A program made the position numbers and the translations under genes. Below the pieces are notes generated by a model, which was given only the letters and a program-made list of their open reading frames with translations, was not told the DNA's origin and searched no databases. Shown here in pieces: positions 1 through 11,164 of a DNA stretch of 64,000 nucleotides (its first letter is position 1; each line of letters begins with the position of its first letter). This DNA is from Leishmania martiniquensis (Eukaryota; Euglenozoa; Kinetoplastea; Trypanosomatida; Trypanosomatidae): assembly GCF_017916325.1 (NCBI RefSeq), contig NC_090170.1, forward strand, positions 1,647,501 through 1,711,500, given 5' to 3'.

Positions 1-504
1 AAGGCTGTGTGCGACTCTATCGCCGAAGCTGACAACAGCTACCTCAGAACGAGTCGTTTGCCGCCGACGGTAACGCCGGCGCTGCACTCTCTCGTGTCGT
101 CGATGCTGATGTGCTCCGCGTACGCGTCTGCTACCAAGCCGATGGCTCCCTTTGATCTATCTCTTGCGCTGCCTCCGTCGGAGTGCCTCAGTGCGCCGGC
201 TGAATGGGCAACGACGATCGTGTCTGACTCGTACGAAAACGTCCTCCTGCTCTACCGCCATGATGCTCGCTGCAAAAACGGCTCAGCTGCCCTTGAGCAG
301 GTGAGGCTGCGAGAGAACTTCATTGACGGCCTCATCGTTCCTGAGCGCTCCCTCGTCTCTGCTGTCAACGCCGTTTCCAAACGGGCGGAGCGCCAAAGAA
401 AGGATGTGCCGTCGTTATGCGACGTCTTGCAGATGCTGATACAGCAGGGCTGCGTACGCAATCTCGTGATGGCCTTTGGCGACGGCGACTTGCCCAGGTG
501 CTGA
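1..504 (+). CDS. 3' end of an unrecognised protein gene (5' truncated by window edge)
   Basis: The frame is open from base 1 and stops with TGA at 502-504, giving about 167 residues of a C-terminus; the true start lies upstream of the window. I do not recognise a family. The visible part is mostly soluble and probably helical, with a hydrophobic helix near residues 30-42 and a Leu/Val-rich segment close to the end (around the residues DVLQMLIQQGCVRNLVMAF), ending in PRC. Third positions are GC-rich like the other genes here. It is followed by about 3.5 kb without a supported gene. Being real is likely from frame length and codon pattern; function is unknown. Confidence 0.7.
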   Translation, partial: KAVCDSIAEADNSYLRTSRLPPTVTPALHSLVSSMLMCSAYASATKPMAPFDLSLALPPSECLSAPAEWATTIVSDSYENVLLLYRHDARCKNGSAALEQVRLRENFIDGLIVPERSLVSAVNAVSKRAERQRKDVPSLCDVLQMLIQQGCVRNLVMAFGDGDLPRC

Positions 505-3500
505 GAGGGGGCAGTCGGCCGTCTCTTTTTCCGCGCTTGCGTCTTCATGGGGGAGGGGTACACGAAGAGAGTGCTCGTTGTGCACGACTGTCCAGGACGC
601 GACGGTGAACGCTTTCCACCCCCTCCCCCCGCGGCGCACGGAACGCGGAGACAGAAGCGCCGGTAGTCTATTCCCATCCTACGCCGGGTGTACTTCCCGT
701 TGTGCCCGGCTCCATGTCCCTTTCACTAGGGGAGGGCTACTCGTGTATATGTTGTACAATTACTTTTCTTGGTGTGAAGCGCCAGTAAGTGCGCGGCCAG
801 TGATTCCACTGTGCCGTTTCCTTCCCTGTGTCTAACAGAAAACCTGCAGACGTCGAGGTACGAGTGAGTGCCTCGACGCGGCCTGGCCTATAAGCTGGCG
901 GGTGCGAATACCCCCCTCCCCCCACCCCACGTATGGACTTCATCCTCTTGAATTCAGTAGAGGGAGAGTGCGGCGCGCATCTAGGGCGTAGGCGCGCCTG
1001 CGCACACTGCAACGCTTGTGCTCTCTAGTGCTCTCACTAACCTGTCGGCAGGTAGAGTGGACTGTGCCTTTGGGCTCACGGCTGTCTGTTAATCGATGCG
1101 CTGCCCCATAGGCATTGAACCCGGGCCCGGCCTGGGCGTTCGCCGGCGAAAGATCGTCATGCTCGACAGCTACTCGTTCCTCTTCGCAGCTCCAGACGCT
1201 ATCAAAGCGGACGCCCTCATTCGTTTCTTCACACGCTCATCTTTCGCTTTTTTTCGCGCGGCCTGTACTCCGTCGATGTGCTTTCACATCGACTCATAGA
1301 CACGCAGGCGGGCGCACCGGCGTTTTTGTCGACGGCGGAGAGGTCAAGCGGAGCGTTCGTACAAAGGGACCTCCCCCCTCTTTCGTCTCGAGAGACTACC
1401 GACTCTTCTGTGTCTTTCGCTTTCGCGTCTCTCTTAGTTCCTTGTCGGTGCGCATGTTCCGTTCAAGACCTGCATCTGAACTTCTCTGGAACTCTCTCTC
1501 TACCACTTTCTGGCACGCGCCCGCACTCGCTGTATCGCCTCCGAGAGAGAGAGGCATCAACCTCTCGGGCCGAGCGCTCTTTTCGAGCTGCATTTTGTAG
1601 CCGCGAGAAAGAAAAGCCCATCCTCGCAACAAAGCCGACGTTGTGCCTGTGTCTCTTTGTGTGGCGGTGTGCGTACCCCCCGCCATTCTTGGCGCACGCC
1701 ACGGTGCCCCACCCCTGCATTGTCCCTTCTTCGCTCCTCGTCCTCTGTTGGCGTGCACATTGGGGCGTGCTGCCAAATAGACGGGAGTTGATTCGGAAGG
1801 GGATCACTGATGGTGCTGCGGTTTCTGCCATGGGCTGAAGAAGAGGGGCGCCTTCAACTGGCAGTCATACGACTCCTCTCATATCGGCCGCACTCTCATG
1901 CTCTTCATTTAGGGTGTTAGTAGAGGGTGAGGGGAGGGTGTGGGCGGGCGGGCGTGCCATCGTGCTCTCTCCGTCGACACGCCATGCCACGTGAAGGCTT
2001 TCAACGAATGAAAGCCGACCAGAGTAGGCGACTACGTGTCCTCTTCTCATTACCCCACCCCCTTTTTTTTGCCTTTCTGTGCTTGCCGGGCATCGTTCCT
2101 GTGTCCCTGTCGATTCTCAGATGTTCTGCCGTCGAGTTCCCTCAACATTTCAGCCCGCCTGCCGCCTTATTCGGTGCCTTTTCTCTTCTTTTTCTTTTTG
2201 CTGTTTGCTGACTTTGGCCTCTCTCTCTCTGTATGTGTGTCTGCCGGCCCTCTGTAGTGTAAAGGACTGAATCTAAGCTGTGCGGCGCGTGGGCGTCTGT
2301 GTGTGGACGCACTCTCGAATGCGCGCTCTCTCGCCTCCGTTTTTTTTATTCTTGTTGCTGCTGTCTCCAGCCGTGAGGGGTTGCGACGCGCCAATATTCA
2401 TTCGCCTCTTCTATCTCGCGCGCACACACACAGAGACATTTATTGAGCTCTTTTTTTTCTGCCTCATCATTCCTTTTCTTCGAGTGCGCCCTTGGGTTTT
2501 CGAAACACGCCCACCAAGCGTCGCAGCGCTCATCACTGCGCACGCTTACACACACCTGGAGGCATACGTGCACCCCGCCAACGCCGGTAAGACATTTTTT
2601 TTTACCCCTTCTCCTCCACCGCTTCATTGAAATCCCACGAAGCGGTGAGGGAAGGGGAAAACGTGCATGGCGCTTTGCATTCGCCTCTCGTTGGCGATTG
2701 TCGTGGCGTTTTCACTCCGGCACCTGCCGCCTTCCTGCAACACATCACGCACACGCACACGTATATATATATATATGTATATACGCTTACTTCTCCCCCA
2801 CCTCCCTCCCCCTTTTCATACACGTTCACCCTTTGCTCCCACTCCGCTCCACACGTAACGTGCCTTTTCGCCTACAGGAAGTCGCATGGATCTATTGGCG
2901 TCACCCCACGTTCTCTTCATTCTCTGCTGTGCGGCTTCCGTCTCTCTCTCTGTTTTTGAATGGTTAGCCATTAGCAAGACCGCCCTGCTGTCGTGCTGCC
3001 AGCGATATCAATAGCGTTTGCCCGGAGCGCGTAACGGCGCGCCTCTACGAGAGTCAACAGGAGGTGGTGGATCGAGGGCGCACGGCTTCTCCACTTCCTG
3101 CCCTCGGTTTCGCGTCCTGCTTCCATCTCTTTAGCGGAAGGCCCTCTCCGGCAGATAAGGCACTTGGCTAGTGCCTGAACTTTTCGCGATCGCGTACTTT
3201 TATGCTGTGTGCAGCGTGCACATCGACGCGTTTTTGATTTTACCATTCAGGGGTCTTCCCGGGAGGGCATCCGCTTCAACGGCGAGCGTAAAAGAGAGCT
3301 GCAGGAGAAGTTCTCGAGGCAAGACAGAGGGGTACACTCTCGGCATACCGCGGCTCCTGTGGCTGCTTGAGCTTGTCCCCCTTGTGAAGGTGTCGTGTGT
3401 GTTTGCTCAGCCTCGCTGTGTAGTGTGGGTCGGAGAACGGTTGAGGCCCATCGCTGACGTGCTTGCCTATTCCTCACGGTCTTTCCCGCCTCTTCGCACG

Positions 3501-4023
3501 GAATCCGTAGCAACGCGCCCCTCTCTCTCTTGTTCCCCCCGAATAGATGCGTTACCCCTGGTTTGTTTGGCGTCTTTCACCCTTTTTTTCTTATTTCGCT
3601 TGTCGTTCTGTCATTGTCCTCGTCTTCCTCGGCAGTGAAGTACGTGTGCGTGAGTGTACCCACCTTCTCCTGCCACCGCAGGAGGTGTGTCGTTGCCACT
3701 TCACCACGCTCCGTCCATCTCCTGTTTTCGCACTCATTCTCCGTCTCACTGCTTCCTCTGCTGTTATTTTTATTTTTCGTTCGCTTTTCTCCTCCTTCGT
3801 CGTTTCAATCGATTTTTGTTGTGCATGCGCACACTCACTCACTCGCTCTCTTCATTCTTGTGCCCCTTTGCTGCATTGCACTGACAGGCCGATCGATTGC
3901 ACCGGCGCTTGCTGAGACCTCGGCGCTCGCGAGCGGCGTGCTGATCGGCACCCTCATCTTTTTTGTCATACGCGTCATCTGCCCCTCTCTGCATCTGTGC
4001 AGAACCCTCTCAGGCACGCGCCA
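505..4023. other. gene-free spacer, C/T-rich
   Basis: There is no supported gene in these 3.5 kb. Most of it is C/T-rich with repeated T runs, as expected for 3' UTR plus intergenic sequence in a trypanosomatid unit. A possible RNA hairpin lies at 851-878 (8-bp arms CGTCGAGG and CCTCGACG, 12-nt loop). An open frame at 3171-3638 has no internal Met and is rejected. A frame at 1096-1299 (67 residues, ATG start) is too weak to call. Confidence 0.6.
2761..2784. repeat. TA microsatellite
   Basis: A run of alternating T and A broken by a single G, palindromic overall, inside the C/T-rich spacer. Confidence 0.85.
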
Positions 4024-5451
4024 ATGAGCACGGCATCCATTGGCGGGAGCGTCACCTCCATCGCGGACAGCCTGGAGGATGAAGAGTTTCTGCTCGCCAG
4101 CCCCTTTCACCCGAAGAATGTGAGGTTCCGTCGTGTGGTGCACGACTCTTCCCGATTATACTTTCAGCCGCGTTTCGAGCGGATTGATTCGATGGGGTAC
4201 CGAGGGCAAAAAATCGTCGAGGAAATGAACAACACGGCGCCTATCAGTTACCCGCGGTCGCGCCTGTCACCGATACCGTATCTGCGGAAGCCCGCAGCGG
4301 CAAACCTGCTTGCTGAGGCGGAGATGAGCACACGACCACCGCTCTCCGCGCATGTGCCGCAGAAGATGCATCCCCATCACGGGTTTTTGCCGGAAGCCCT
4401 TTGCCCGAGGGTCACGTGCTCAAGAGGGCCGGCCGAGTCTCAGAGTGGCTCATCACCGAGGGCAGTGCCCTCCACAACGGCCATGAGAGTGGCGGCGACG
4501 AGCAGCTTTTGGCAGGCGCAGAAGAGCATCACAACGGATGCGCCGCCCTCTCCGAGCCTGGAGGGACCCCTCGGCAGCGGTGCCCGCGCATGCCGGCAGT
4601 TGCTGTCGGCGGTCTTTGGCGCAGAGAATGCCATGTGTGTGCCACCAAAAGATGCTGAAAGTATCGCTTCGGCTCCGCAGAAGGCTGCCGGCGGCAGCGA
4701 ATGCAGGAAACCCGCGATGCAGCGCCATCCACTACTCAGGGGCCCCGACCCCGACGGAAACGCCTTCGGCTGCACATACGGCAGCGACCTACTCGTTCAC
4801 GTGCCCTGTAAAAACGAGTGGGTGGAGCGCAGTCACAGTGATGAAGCGAGCCTTACTGGTGCCAATCAACTGAGAACGACACCAGCTCTTTTCGCTGGCG
4901 CTAATGTGCCTCGGAGGTTGTCGTCGCACTCCGCATCGCTGGCAACATTAGCCGTCACAGCATGTTTGCCGGCCTCAAGGTTGCGCTTCCCATCGGCGGA
5001 ACGCAGCGCCAGCAGCGGCGGTGGCTTGTCACCTCTGCGGTCGGCTTTACCGCAGGGGCACACCGCCGTGCTGCCAAGCGCCACCCGCTCGCAGTTAGGC
5101 ACCGCTCATGCCACTAACCTGACAGACGTGCCAGCCTTGCCTACTCGGCGCCTCTCTGCCGTGCCCCTGCTGAACAGACAGAGAGCAGAGAGAAACGGTA
5201 GTGTCAGCTCAGCACTGCTGCGCCACACTATCAGCAGATGCCCCCACTCTTTTCGAGTGCGGCCGCAGTGTACCGCGGAGGTGAGCGTTACTAAAACCAG
5301 CGAGTTCGCGGCTTTCGGCTGCCTTCCGAGGGTGTCTAGGAGGCCGAGTGCGCTGAACCATTCGAATGGCCCTGGCTCGAAGAACGACAACTCGACTCCA
5401 TCGGCGGCGTTAGATTCGGTGTGCGCGACAGCTCCCCCAAACGAACGCTAG
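4024..5451 (+). CDS. hypothetical protein, possibly the intact 5' part of a decayed gene
   Basis: The frame encodes 475 residues starting MSTASIGGSV. The ATG at 4024 is chosen because a pyrimidine stretch ending in a likely trans-splice AG (4001-4002) lies 21 nt before it; the frame is open a little further upstream but has no earlier ATG. The first 110 residues are the most ordered-looking, with an acidic patch (LEDEEFLL) and a Tyr/Arg/Pro-rich stretch (around residues 55-95). The rest is Ser/Ala/Pro/Arg-rich and probably disordered. No domain is recognised. After the TAG at 5449-5451 the same frame and neighbouring frames remain open and coding-like to about 6537 with several stops and shifts, so this may be the surviving 5' portion of a longer, broken gene, or a C-terminally shortened protein. 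Confidence 0.6.
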   Translation: MSTASIGGSVTSIADSLEDEEFLLASPFHPKNVRFRRVVHDSSRLYFQPRFERIDSMGYRGQKIVEEMNNTAPISYPRSRLSPIPYLRKPAAANLLAEAEMSTRPPLSAHVPQKMHPHHGFLPEALCPRVTCSRGPAESQSGSSPRAVPSTTAMRVAATSSFWQAQKSITTDAPPSPSLEGPLGSGARACRQLLSAVFGAENAMCVPPKDAESIASAPQKAAGGSECRKPAMQRHPLLRGPDPDGNAFGCTYGSDLLVHVPCKNEWVERSHSDEASLTGANQLRTTPALFAGANVPRRLSSHSASLATLAVTACLPASRLRFPSAERSASSGGGLSPLRSALPQGHTAVLPSATRSQLGTAHATNLTDVPALPTRRLSAVPLLNRQRAERNGSVSSALLRHTISRCPHSFRVRPQCTAEVSVTKTSEFAAFGCLPRVSRRPSALNHSNGPGSKNDNSTPSAALDSVCATAPPNER

Positions 5452-6537
5452 GTTCCTGCAGCGATCGTCTAAGATGAGCGCCTCTCTAGACGGAGACACC
5501 GCGGCATGTCCCTAATCGTCTGCTTGACACCGCGTCGTCGTCATCGGAAGAGTGGGAGGGGCATAGAAAAAAGTCGGTGCCGGCCTGGGCCCACATCCAT
5601 GTTGCATACCGAAGGTCCCGGGCAGCAGGATGCACCAAAGCCGTGGAGCACACTACACCGAAAGGGCGGCCTGCTGACTGGCCTCGAACAGCGTGTCGAG
5701 CATCTTCTAGCGAATGCCGATGTGTCGCAGAAGTGGAGCTCGCTGCTGGATGCTGCCACGATAGAGTTCAGCGACTCACCTTCGCTCCAGCACTGGTGTA
5801 AAGCGGCCCCACAACATAATCCCTCGTCGATTTTCTTCAGCAACCCGCGCGACCTTCACGCGGAGAATAGCCGGGTGAAAAAATCTGCGCGTGAGGTTAT
5901 GGCGCAACGCAAAGGAGATCAGAGGGGCGGAGAGGCAACAGCATCACCCCAGCTACTCATCTGTAGCTGCTGCCGAGCCCTCCGTGCTGACGGGCGCCGG
6001 CGACTAGGGACTCTTCTGTGATCGTGGCGCAATCGCGCCCCTAACCACCCACCGCAGTCGCACTTATTCGGCAGATCGCTGCAGCACGTGTCCCTTCTCC
6101 CGATGCCGTCGCTGCCATTACGAGGCGGCGAGCGCAAGTCCTCGTCGCAGCATTCTTCAATTGACCAGGAATATGAGGACGGCCATACCGACCGAGCTGC
6201 TAGATGCGGAGGGGACCCCCTACCACACCATCGATCACTAACGCCAAACGGGCTCGCGTGCGTGGATTGCTCTGTCTACCTTTGTGATGTGGGCCCTTCC
6301 TGCACCGAGTGGAGGTTGTCTCATCAAGATGATGTGCCGTCATGTGCTTTTGCAGAACGGCTTCCCTACCTCATGAAGCTTTGTTGGGACTGCTCCAGCC
6401 ACGGATATCTTTCCTCTGGGCGAAAGCCGATTCCCTATCCCACTCGTGCGACGACGATGCCCCGGAATGGGGGGGGTGGCGCTCAAGCGGAGTTGAAGCC
6501 AACGATCCACACGGGCGCACACGCGCGCGTGCCATGA
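5452..6537 (+). pseudogene. decayed coding continuation of the 4024 gene
   Basis: In the frame of the upstream gene there are stops at 5449, 5470 and 6019, but the frame is otherwise open from 5473 to 6018 (182 codons) and from 6022 to 6534 (171 codons). The strongest coding-like part is about 5600-5985 (contains QKWSSLLDAATIEF). Two short stretches, about 5440-5510 and 5515-5575, read better in the other two + frames, which suggests small indels. Around 6040-6236 a different + frame carries clustered cysteines (CSTCPFSRCRRCH). From about 6245 the original frame resumes with more Cys pairs (CVDC, CWDC), so the lost C-terminus may have bound zinc. There is no splice acceptor of its own. The alternative is chance open frames in GC-rich DNA; two long adjacent segments in one frame argue against that. 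Confidence 0.45.
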
Positions 6538-9367
6538 AGGGAGGGGCAAAAGAAAAACAGGCTCTGTTGCACAACGCAGAAGCGCTGTGATCGTCAGCGG
6601 CGTAGGAGCGCTGCATCGCCGTACGCCCTCCGTCTCACCGAACGGTTTCTTCTGTGAGGGCGGAGGATAGATGAGTAGGCATTGCCTTTCGTGAATGTCG
6701 GTGTGTGCTTGTGTATGCAGTCGGCAAAAGTACTTTGGTCATTCTGCGCACACGCGCTTCTTTAACAACCATTCTCTACCGTAACTCCCTCAGCCACCCA
6801 ACCCCGTTTTCCCCGGCCATGCGCGAACCGTTTTCGCCTGTGCGCGTGTGTGCCGGTACGCCATTGGCGTTTCCATCGCTCACACAATCTCTCTCTCTCT
6901 GTGTCTACTTGCCTCTTCCCCGCTTTCTCCTCAATACCGTGAAGAGTCGCTGGTTGCTTGAGCGATTGTCTTCCCTTTTTGTTTTCTATTTCGTTTCCCA
7001 TTCGCATTCGAATCGTTTGCGGTCACCGCCGTACTTTTTTGTGTGTGTGTTTCCTTTTCTTTCGCGCGTGTGTGTTTGCGGCGCCCGCGTCCGCCCCTAC
7101 GCGGGAAACGTCTTGTCGGGTAGCGCAAGGATATTTGCCGGCGCACACATCACGTTTCACTATCCCTCTTGAAAGTAAAACGACGACGTCTTTCCCTCTT
7201 CCTCCCCCCCGCGTATCTGAGCGGCTGACCGCTGCGGTGTATCCGTCGATTACGGAGGGCTCTCGTGCATGGGAACGAACGTTCGACCAGCGTCTCCAGC
7301 GAAAGCGGCCGTGCCTTGCGTCGACTCCTTGAGCGCGCACGCATGTGACGTCTACTGCTGTTCCTCTCACCGCCTTCGCCTTCACGCTTCCTTCTCTTCT
7401 TCGCGCCACGAGCGAATACGGCCTCGTCACGACTGTTTTGTTTCTCATTTTTCACCTCATGAGCGTATGCCTCTCTCGGCATTCTCGAGCATATTTCGCT
7501 TATTTTGCCTCACCTGCTGCGTGCCAAATAGCGCACCCTCTTCCTCAGTGCGCATGCCGGCATTCTTCAAAGTCGAAGTCTCTCTTCGGTCTCTCCGTCT
7601 TTTACGCGGCCTGCCCGCCCCCTAAGCCGCGCATTCTTCTCCCAGCACCACGCCTAGAGGTTCGAGGGAGGGAAGCAGCGGCTTTCCCTTTTTTCGGCTT
7701 TCTCTCCGCTGTCTGTATCCTGGCCGCGATCCTGTCTGTGGAGCCACGTCAGAGGGTGGCACGCGCGCCCCTCACTGGCGGTGTTGCCCACAAGACGGTT
7801 GTGGTCACTCAGGCCCCCCCTTTTTCCTTGCTTACCCGTCAAAACGCAGGAAGAGAAAGGTGGGAAAAGGCAGCTTGGGGGGTTCGTAGCAGCACACAAA
7901 GAAACTGCACCAGCGCCCACACACAAGGAGCCGACATTGAGCCCTCACACACACACACAGACTTCTTTCTGTCTTCACCGAGGACTCGAGTCACACCGTC
8001 CGAAAGCCGCATCAACGAGAGCTCGTCAAACACGAAAAAAATATTCAGCGGGGCCTAAACGAGAAGGGCACTTACACGCACCCACGAGTAGCACCTGCTC
8101 CCCGCTTCCCGTCTTTTCTGGCACGTCTTTTTTTTTGTGCTTCGCATCACTCAGACCTGTTTTTTTTTTCGTCGACCAGCTCTGTCCTGTTCCTCTTGAC
8201 ATATGTTTCCGCGTTTCGTGGCCCCTTCTTTCCCTCTGCCTCTGTGTGCGCTGCGTGTGTGCGTTCTCTCTGTTGGTGCTCATTTCCCCCTCCTCACCCC
8301 TCCCTCTCTCTTTTTTCTCCTTGGCCGTCTCTTTGGCGTATGTGCCTCCATCCTCCTCTTTGTTCCATCCGTTTGTCCATTCCGCCGTGTCGGCTCTGTC
8401 TTTCCTTGAATTGGTTTCCGTGGGAGGCAAGCGCGCGAGAACAGATACACGCGTGCCGTAGCAAAAGCTCATCGCCGTGCGCCTAGGCAATCGCGCCGAC
8501 GCGTCCGCTGCTATCCTTTCGTATCGTCAACACTTACGCGTTAGCGACTTTTGTGTATATATTCTTTCTTGGGTGCTTTCCTCCGTTGCTTCTGGGTCGG
8601 GGCGGAGCGAGGTGTACATCTCTTTCAACTCCCCTCCTTCTGCCTGCTCGTCTTCCTCCCTCCCTCTTGCTACCTTTGTGCCGTGCCCTTTCCTCCCTCA
8701 CCTGCGCTTCTGTCTCTTCTTCACATATTCCTGATTGTTGCTTAGCGCGTTCGGCTTCGCTTCCGTTTTGCGTTGCTCAGTCCTCTTTGCAACGTGTTCT
8801 CCGTTTTCTTCCCCTGCATCTCCTCCCTCCCCATCGCGCGCCTCCTCTCGGTTGCTTTTCTCTCCATTCATTCACTCATCCTCTCTTTGTCTCCCGACCT
8901 ATTCACGCCACACACCCCACACGTGCTCACACTCCCCACTCTTTTTACTCGTCCTCGGCTCATCCTCACCCGTGCTGGTCCTTCCCTCACGCTCCCTCTC
9001 CTCCCTCACCGTCTCCTTTTCTGCGCGTGACAGAATTCTTTTATTTTTCTTCCCCCCTCCCCACCACTTCGCTTCTTCCCTTTGGTTTCGTTTCTTCCTT
9101 TTTTTTTCGCTGTATAAAAGGACTACGCCCTCCCTGTTCCTCCTCCTTTCGCGCACGCTCTCTCTCTCTCGCGGGCGCGCAGCAGCTACACCTCTCTCGC
9201 CCTGTGGGAACGTCATTTTTTTCGCCTGCTTTTTCTCCATCGCCTTGTCGTTTGTGTGTAAACACAGAGACAGAGACAGACACAGACACACACGCACACA
9301 CATATACATCTATATATAAACATATACACATATCGGTATCGTAACTCTCTCGCAGCTCTACGGCGCC
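6538..9367. other. gene-free spacer with a long pyrimidine-dense block
   Basis: No gene is supported. From about 8097 to 9250 the + strand is roughly 80 percent C+T over more than 1 kb, with many T runs. Long + frames here (for example 7345-8058) arise because C/T-rich DNA lacks stop codons. The probable acceptor for the next gene is the AG at 9266-9267 after the last T-rich tract. A (CA)/(GACA)-type simple repeat follows at about 9262-9330. Confidence 0.65.
9262..9332. repeat. GACA/CA/TA simple repeat in a 5' leader
   Basis: ACAGAG units grade into CA repeats and then TA/CATA repeats just after the likely splice acceptor, so this would sit in the 5' UTR of the following gene. Confidence 0.7.
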
Positions 9368-11164
9368 ATGTTGGATTTCCCGGAATGGGTCGCAGGCGAG
9401 ATCGTCGAGGAAGATGTCGGCGAGTATTTGGACGCGCGTAGCGCTCATGCTGCGAAGATGCCTAAAAAAATGCGTCCGCAGGGGCGAATTCCTCCAAAAA
9501 AGGACACCAAGTTATCAGCGAGTCCTAAAGCGCTTGTTGGGTTTGTCCCGCTGGTGGACTGCGAGATAGTGGATGATGACCTCGCTGGTAAGGGCCTTGC
9601 GGTCTCGCCGTCAAGCCCAAGCCTTGACAGCAGGCAGCTGTCGAAGGCGCCGCCGCTTCGCCACCCACCACCGCAACCAAAGGTGCCGCTCGCACCTACT
9701 AAAGAGTCAGGAGCAGCGTCCACGCCCTCGGCCGCAGCGCTATCGACAGCGCGCCCCCGGCCTTGCAGCTCCTCAACGGCCGGCGCTTCCGTCGACCATC
9801 GAGGCAGCAAGGCCCCTTCTGCATCCCAATCCCCGACGTCCACCGCGACAGCGCCGAGCGGAACTGGGCGACCGAGCGCCACGCTACAAAACTCAGATTC
9901 GCGGCGCCGTCCTTCGCCAACGTCGCGTTCGAGGTCCAGTGAGCAAAGTGGTAGCGCTGTGACGCCGCCGCCTACCGGGTGCCAGAAGACGGACCCAACT
10001 TCGACGCCAAACAAAGGTGCCTCGCGAGTCTTCTCCTCGCGTGTGTCTGTGAGCAGCGGCGAAGGCGGCGCCGCTTCTGAGTGTGAAAACAGCGTCGGGA
10101 TAACCGCTGCCCCTCTCTCAGCCCCTCCTGGGATGAGCCTGCCGGCGCTGCAAAGCGAGACGGTCCGTGCTCGGAACAACACCGTGCGCAAGTCCTTCTC
10201 TGCAGAGACGCCGGCGCCGCTGCAGGTGAAAATTCCATCGCAAGCCCCGCTCTCCGCCGGGGCTAGCGGGTCCTCTTCAGTGCCGGTCGATCGCGCTGTT
10301 TCATCCGGCAACGTTGCACTCGCTTCTTTCACGCGCGTCATGAACCGACGCTCATCATTTCGAGGAACTGTGAGCAGTACCTACGCGGCTCGTGGCTCGA
10401 GGGCTGCAGCGGACGTAGCTGCCCCTGCGCCCTCGGACCCACTGAAGAGTGTGAGGTCGGAGACCAATGCACTGCGCCCGTCACACTCCCCACAGACGGT
10501 GCCAAGCGCCTCGGAGCAACGCGCCAGGTTACACGCGAAGGGCGATCCAGGACCTTCCTGCGACGACTACTCTTACGGTGGCTTTTTTATGATGGGCGGG
10601 GCTCCCGGCTATCAGCCCAAGGACTCGCTTGCGGGGGCTCAAAGCTGCGCCGCCGCTTCCAGCGGAGCTTCGTCGACAGACTACTCGGTGCTGCGAGCAG
10701 CTTACGACGCGTACGCGCATGGGCTGAGAAAGACAGGCTCGTCGACAGTGCTGCCGCACATCGGCCCCTCTCTGGCATACACAACGAAGGAGGTGCGCGA
10801 CTTCATTGCTTGCCCATCTTCTCTGCCCGCCGTTAGCGGTCAGGGGTCCGATGCCATGCCAACGGCAGCACAGCAGCACTCGCGGCCTCCACGATACTCG
10901 GTTCCTACCGGCGTCCTGGCTGCCCTCACACAATCCTTCTCGAGCAAGCGGACCGTCAACAAATCGGAGACGACTCGCACAAAGGCGCCATCGGCGGCTC
11001 CCGCCCGTGCTGTTGGCGATAAGGAGGAAGAGGTGAACGAAGAGGGTGAGGAGAAGGACCCGAGAGAGAGCAGCAATTCTCCGAGCAGTGACATGCACCG
11101 CACGCCTGGATCGAACAAAAATAGATTACTACGTCGACGCGGCATGGACTTCGACGAAGTTTGA
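9368..11164 (+). CDS. hypothetical Ser/Ala/Pro-rich protein
   Basis: This is a 598-residue frame with ATG at 9368, about 100 nt after the likely splice AG at 9266-9267. The N-terminus has two related acidic motifs, GEIVEEDVGEYL near residues 13-24 and CEIVDDDLAGKG near 61-72, separated by a Lys-rich stretch; these could be a short duplicated binding motif. Residues of about 75-350 are low-complexity Ser/Pro/Ala/Thr with scattered Arg, probably disordered. There is an ordered-looking Gly/Tyr part near 398-450 (DDYSYGGFFMMGG and following). The end is acidic (KEEEVNEEGEEKD) and closes with RLLRRRGMDFDEV. I recognise no domain, signal peptide or membrane span. It is likely a real gene by length, periodic codon use and acceptor placement; function is unknown. 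Confidence 0.8.
   Translation: MLDFPEWVAGEIVEEDVGEYLDARSAHAAKMPKKMRPQGRIPPKKDTKLSASPKALVGFVPLVDCEIVDDDLAGKGLAVSPSSPSLDSRQLSKAPPLRHPPPQPKVPLAPTKESGAASTPSAAALSTARPRPCSSSTAGASVDHRGSKAPSASQSPTSTATAPSGTGRPSATLQNSDSRRRPSPTSRSRSSEQSGSAVTPPPTGCQKTDPTSTPNKGASRVFSSRVSVSSGEGGAASECENSVGITAAPLSAPPGMSLPALQSETVRARNNTVRKSFSAETPAPLQVKIPSQAPLSAGASGSSSVPVDRAVSSGNVALASFTRVMNRRSSFRGTVSSTYAARGSRAAADVAAPAPSDPLKSVRSETNALRPSHSPQTVPSASEQRARLHAKGDPGPSCDDYSYGGFFMMGGAPGYQPKDSLAGAQSCAAASSGASSTDYSVLRAAYDAYAHGLRKTGSSTVLPHIGPSLAYTTKEVRDFIACPSSLPAVSGQGSDAMPTAAQQHSRPPRYSVPTGVLAALTQSFSSKRTVNKSETTRTKAPSAAPARAVGDKEEEVNEEGEEKDPRESSNSPSSDMHRTPGSNKNRLLRRRGMDFDEV

Noticed and set aside
1810..1920. 36-residue ORF with acceptable codon pattern
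   Set aside because: An overlapping frame looks equally plausible and no splice acceptor precedes it at the usual distance.
3171..3638. 155-codon + frame with partly coding-like look
   Set aside because: No Met codon anywhere in it, and an opposing - strand frame is equally open, so chance is the simplest reading.
7345..8058. 237-codon + frame in C/T-rich spacer
   Set aside because: Pyrimidine-rich DNA rarely makes stop codons; composition is Ser/Leu/Phe/Pro-rich and lacks codon periodicity.
8553..9344. 263-codon + frame
   Set aside because: Same cause: a block of about 80 percent C+T gives long empty frames.
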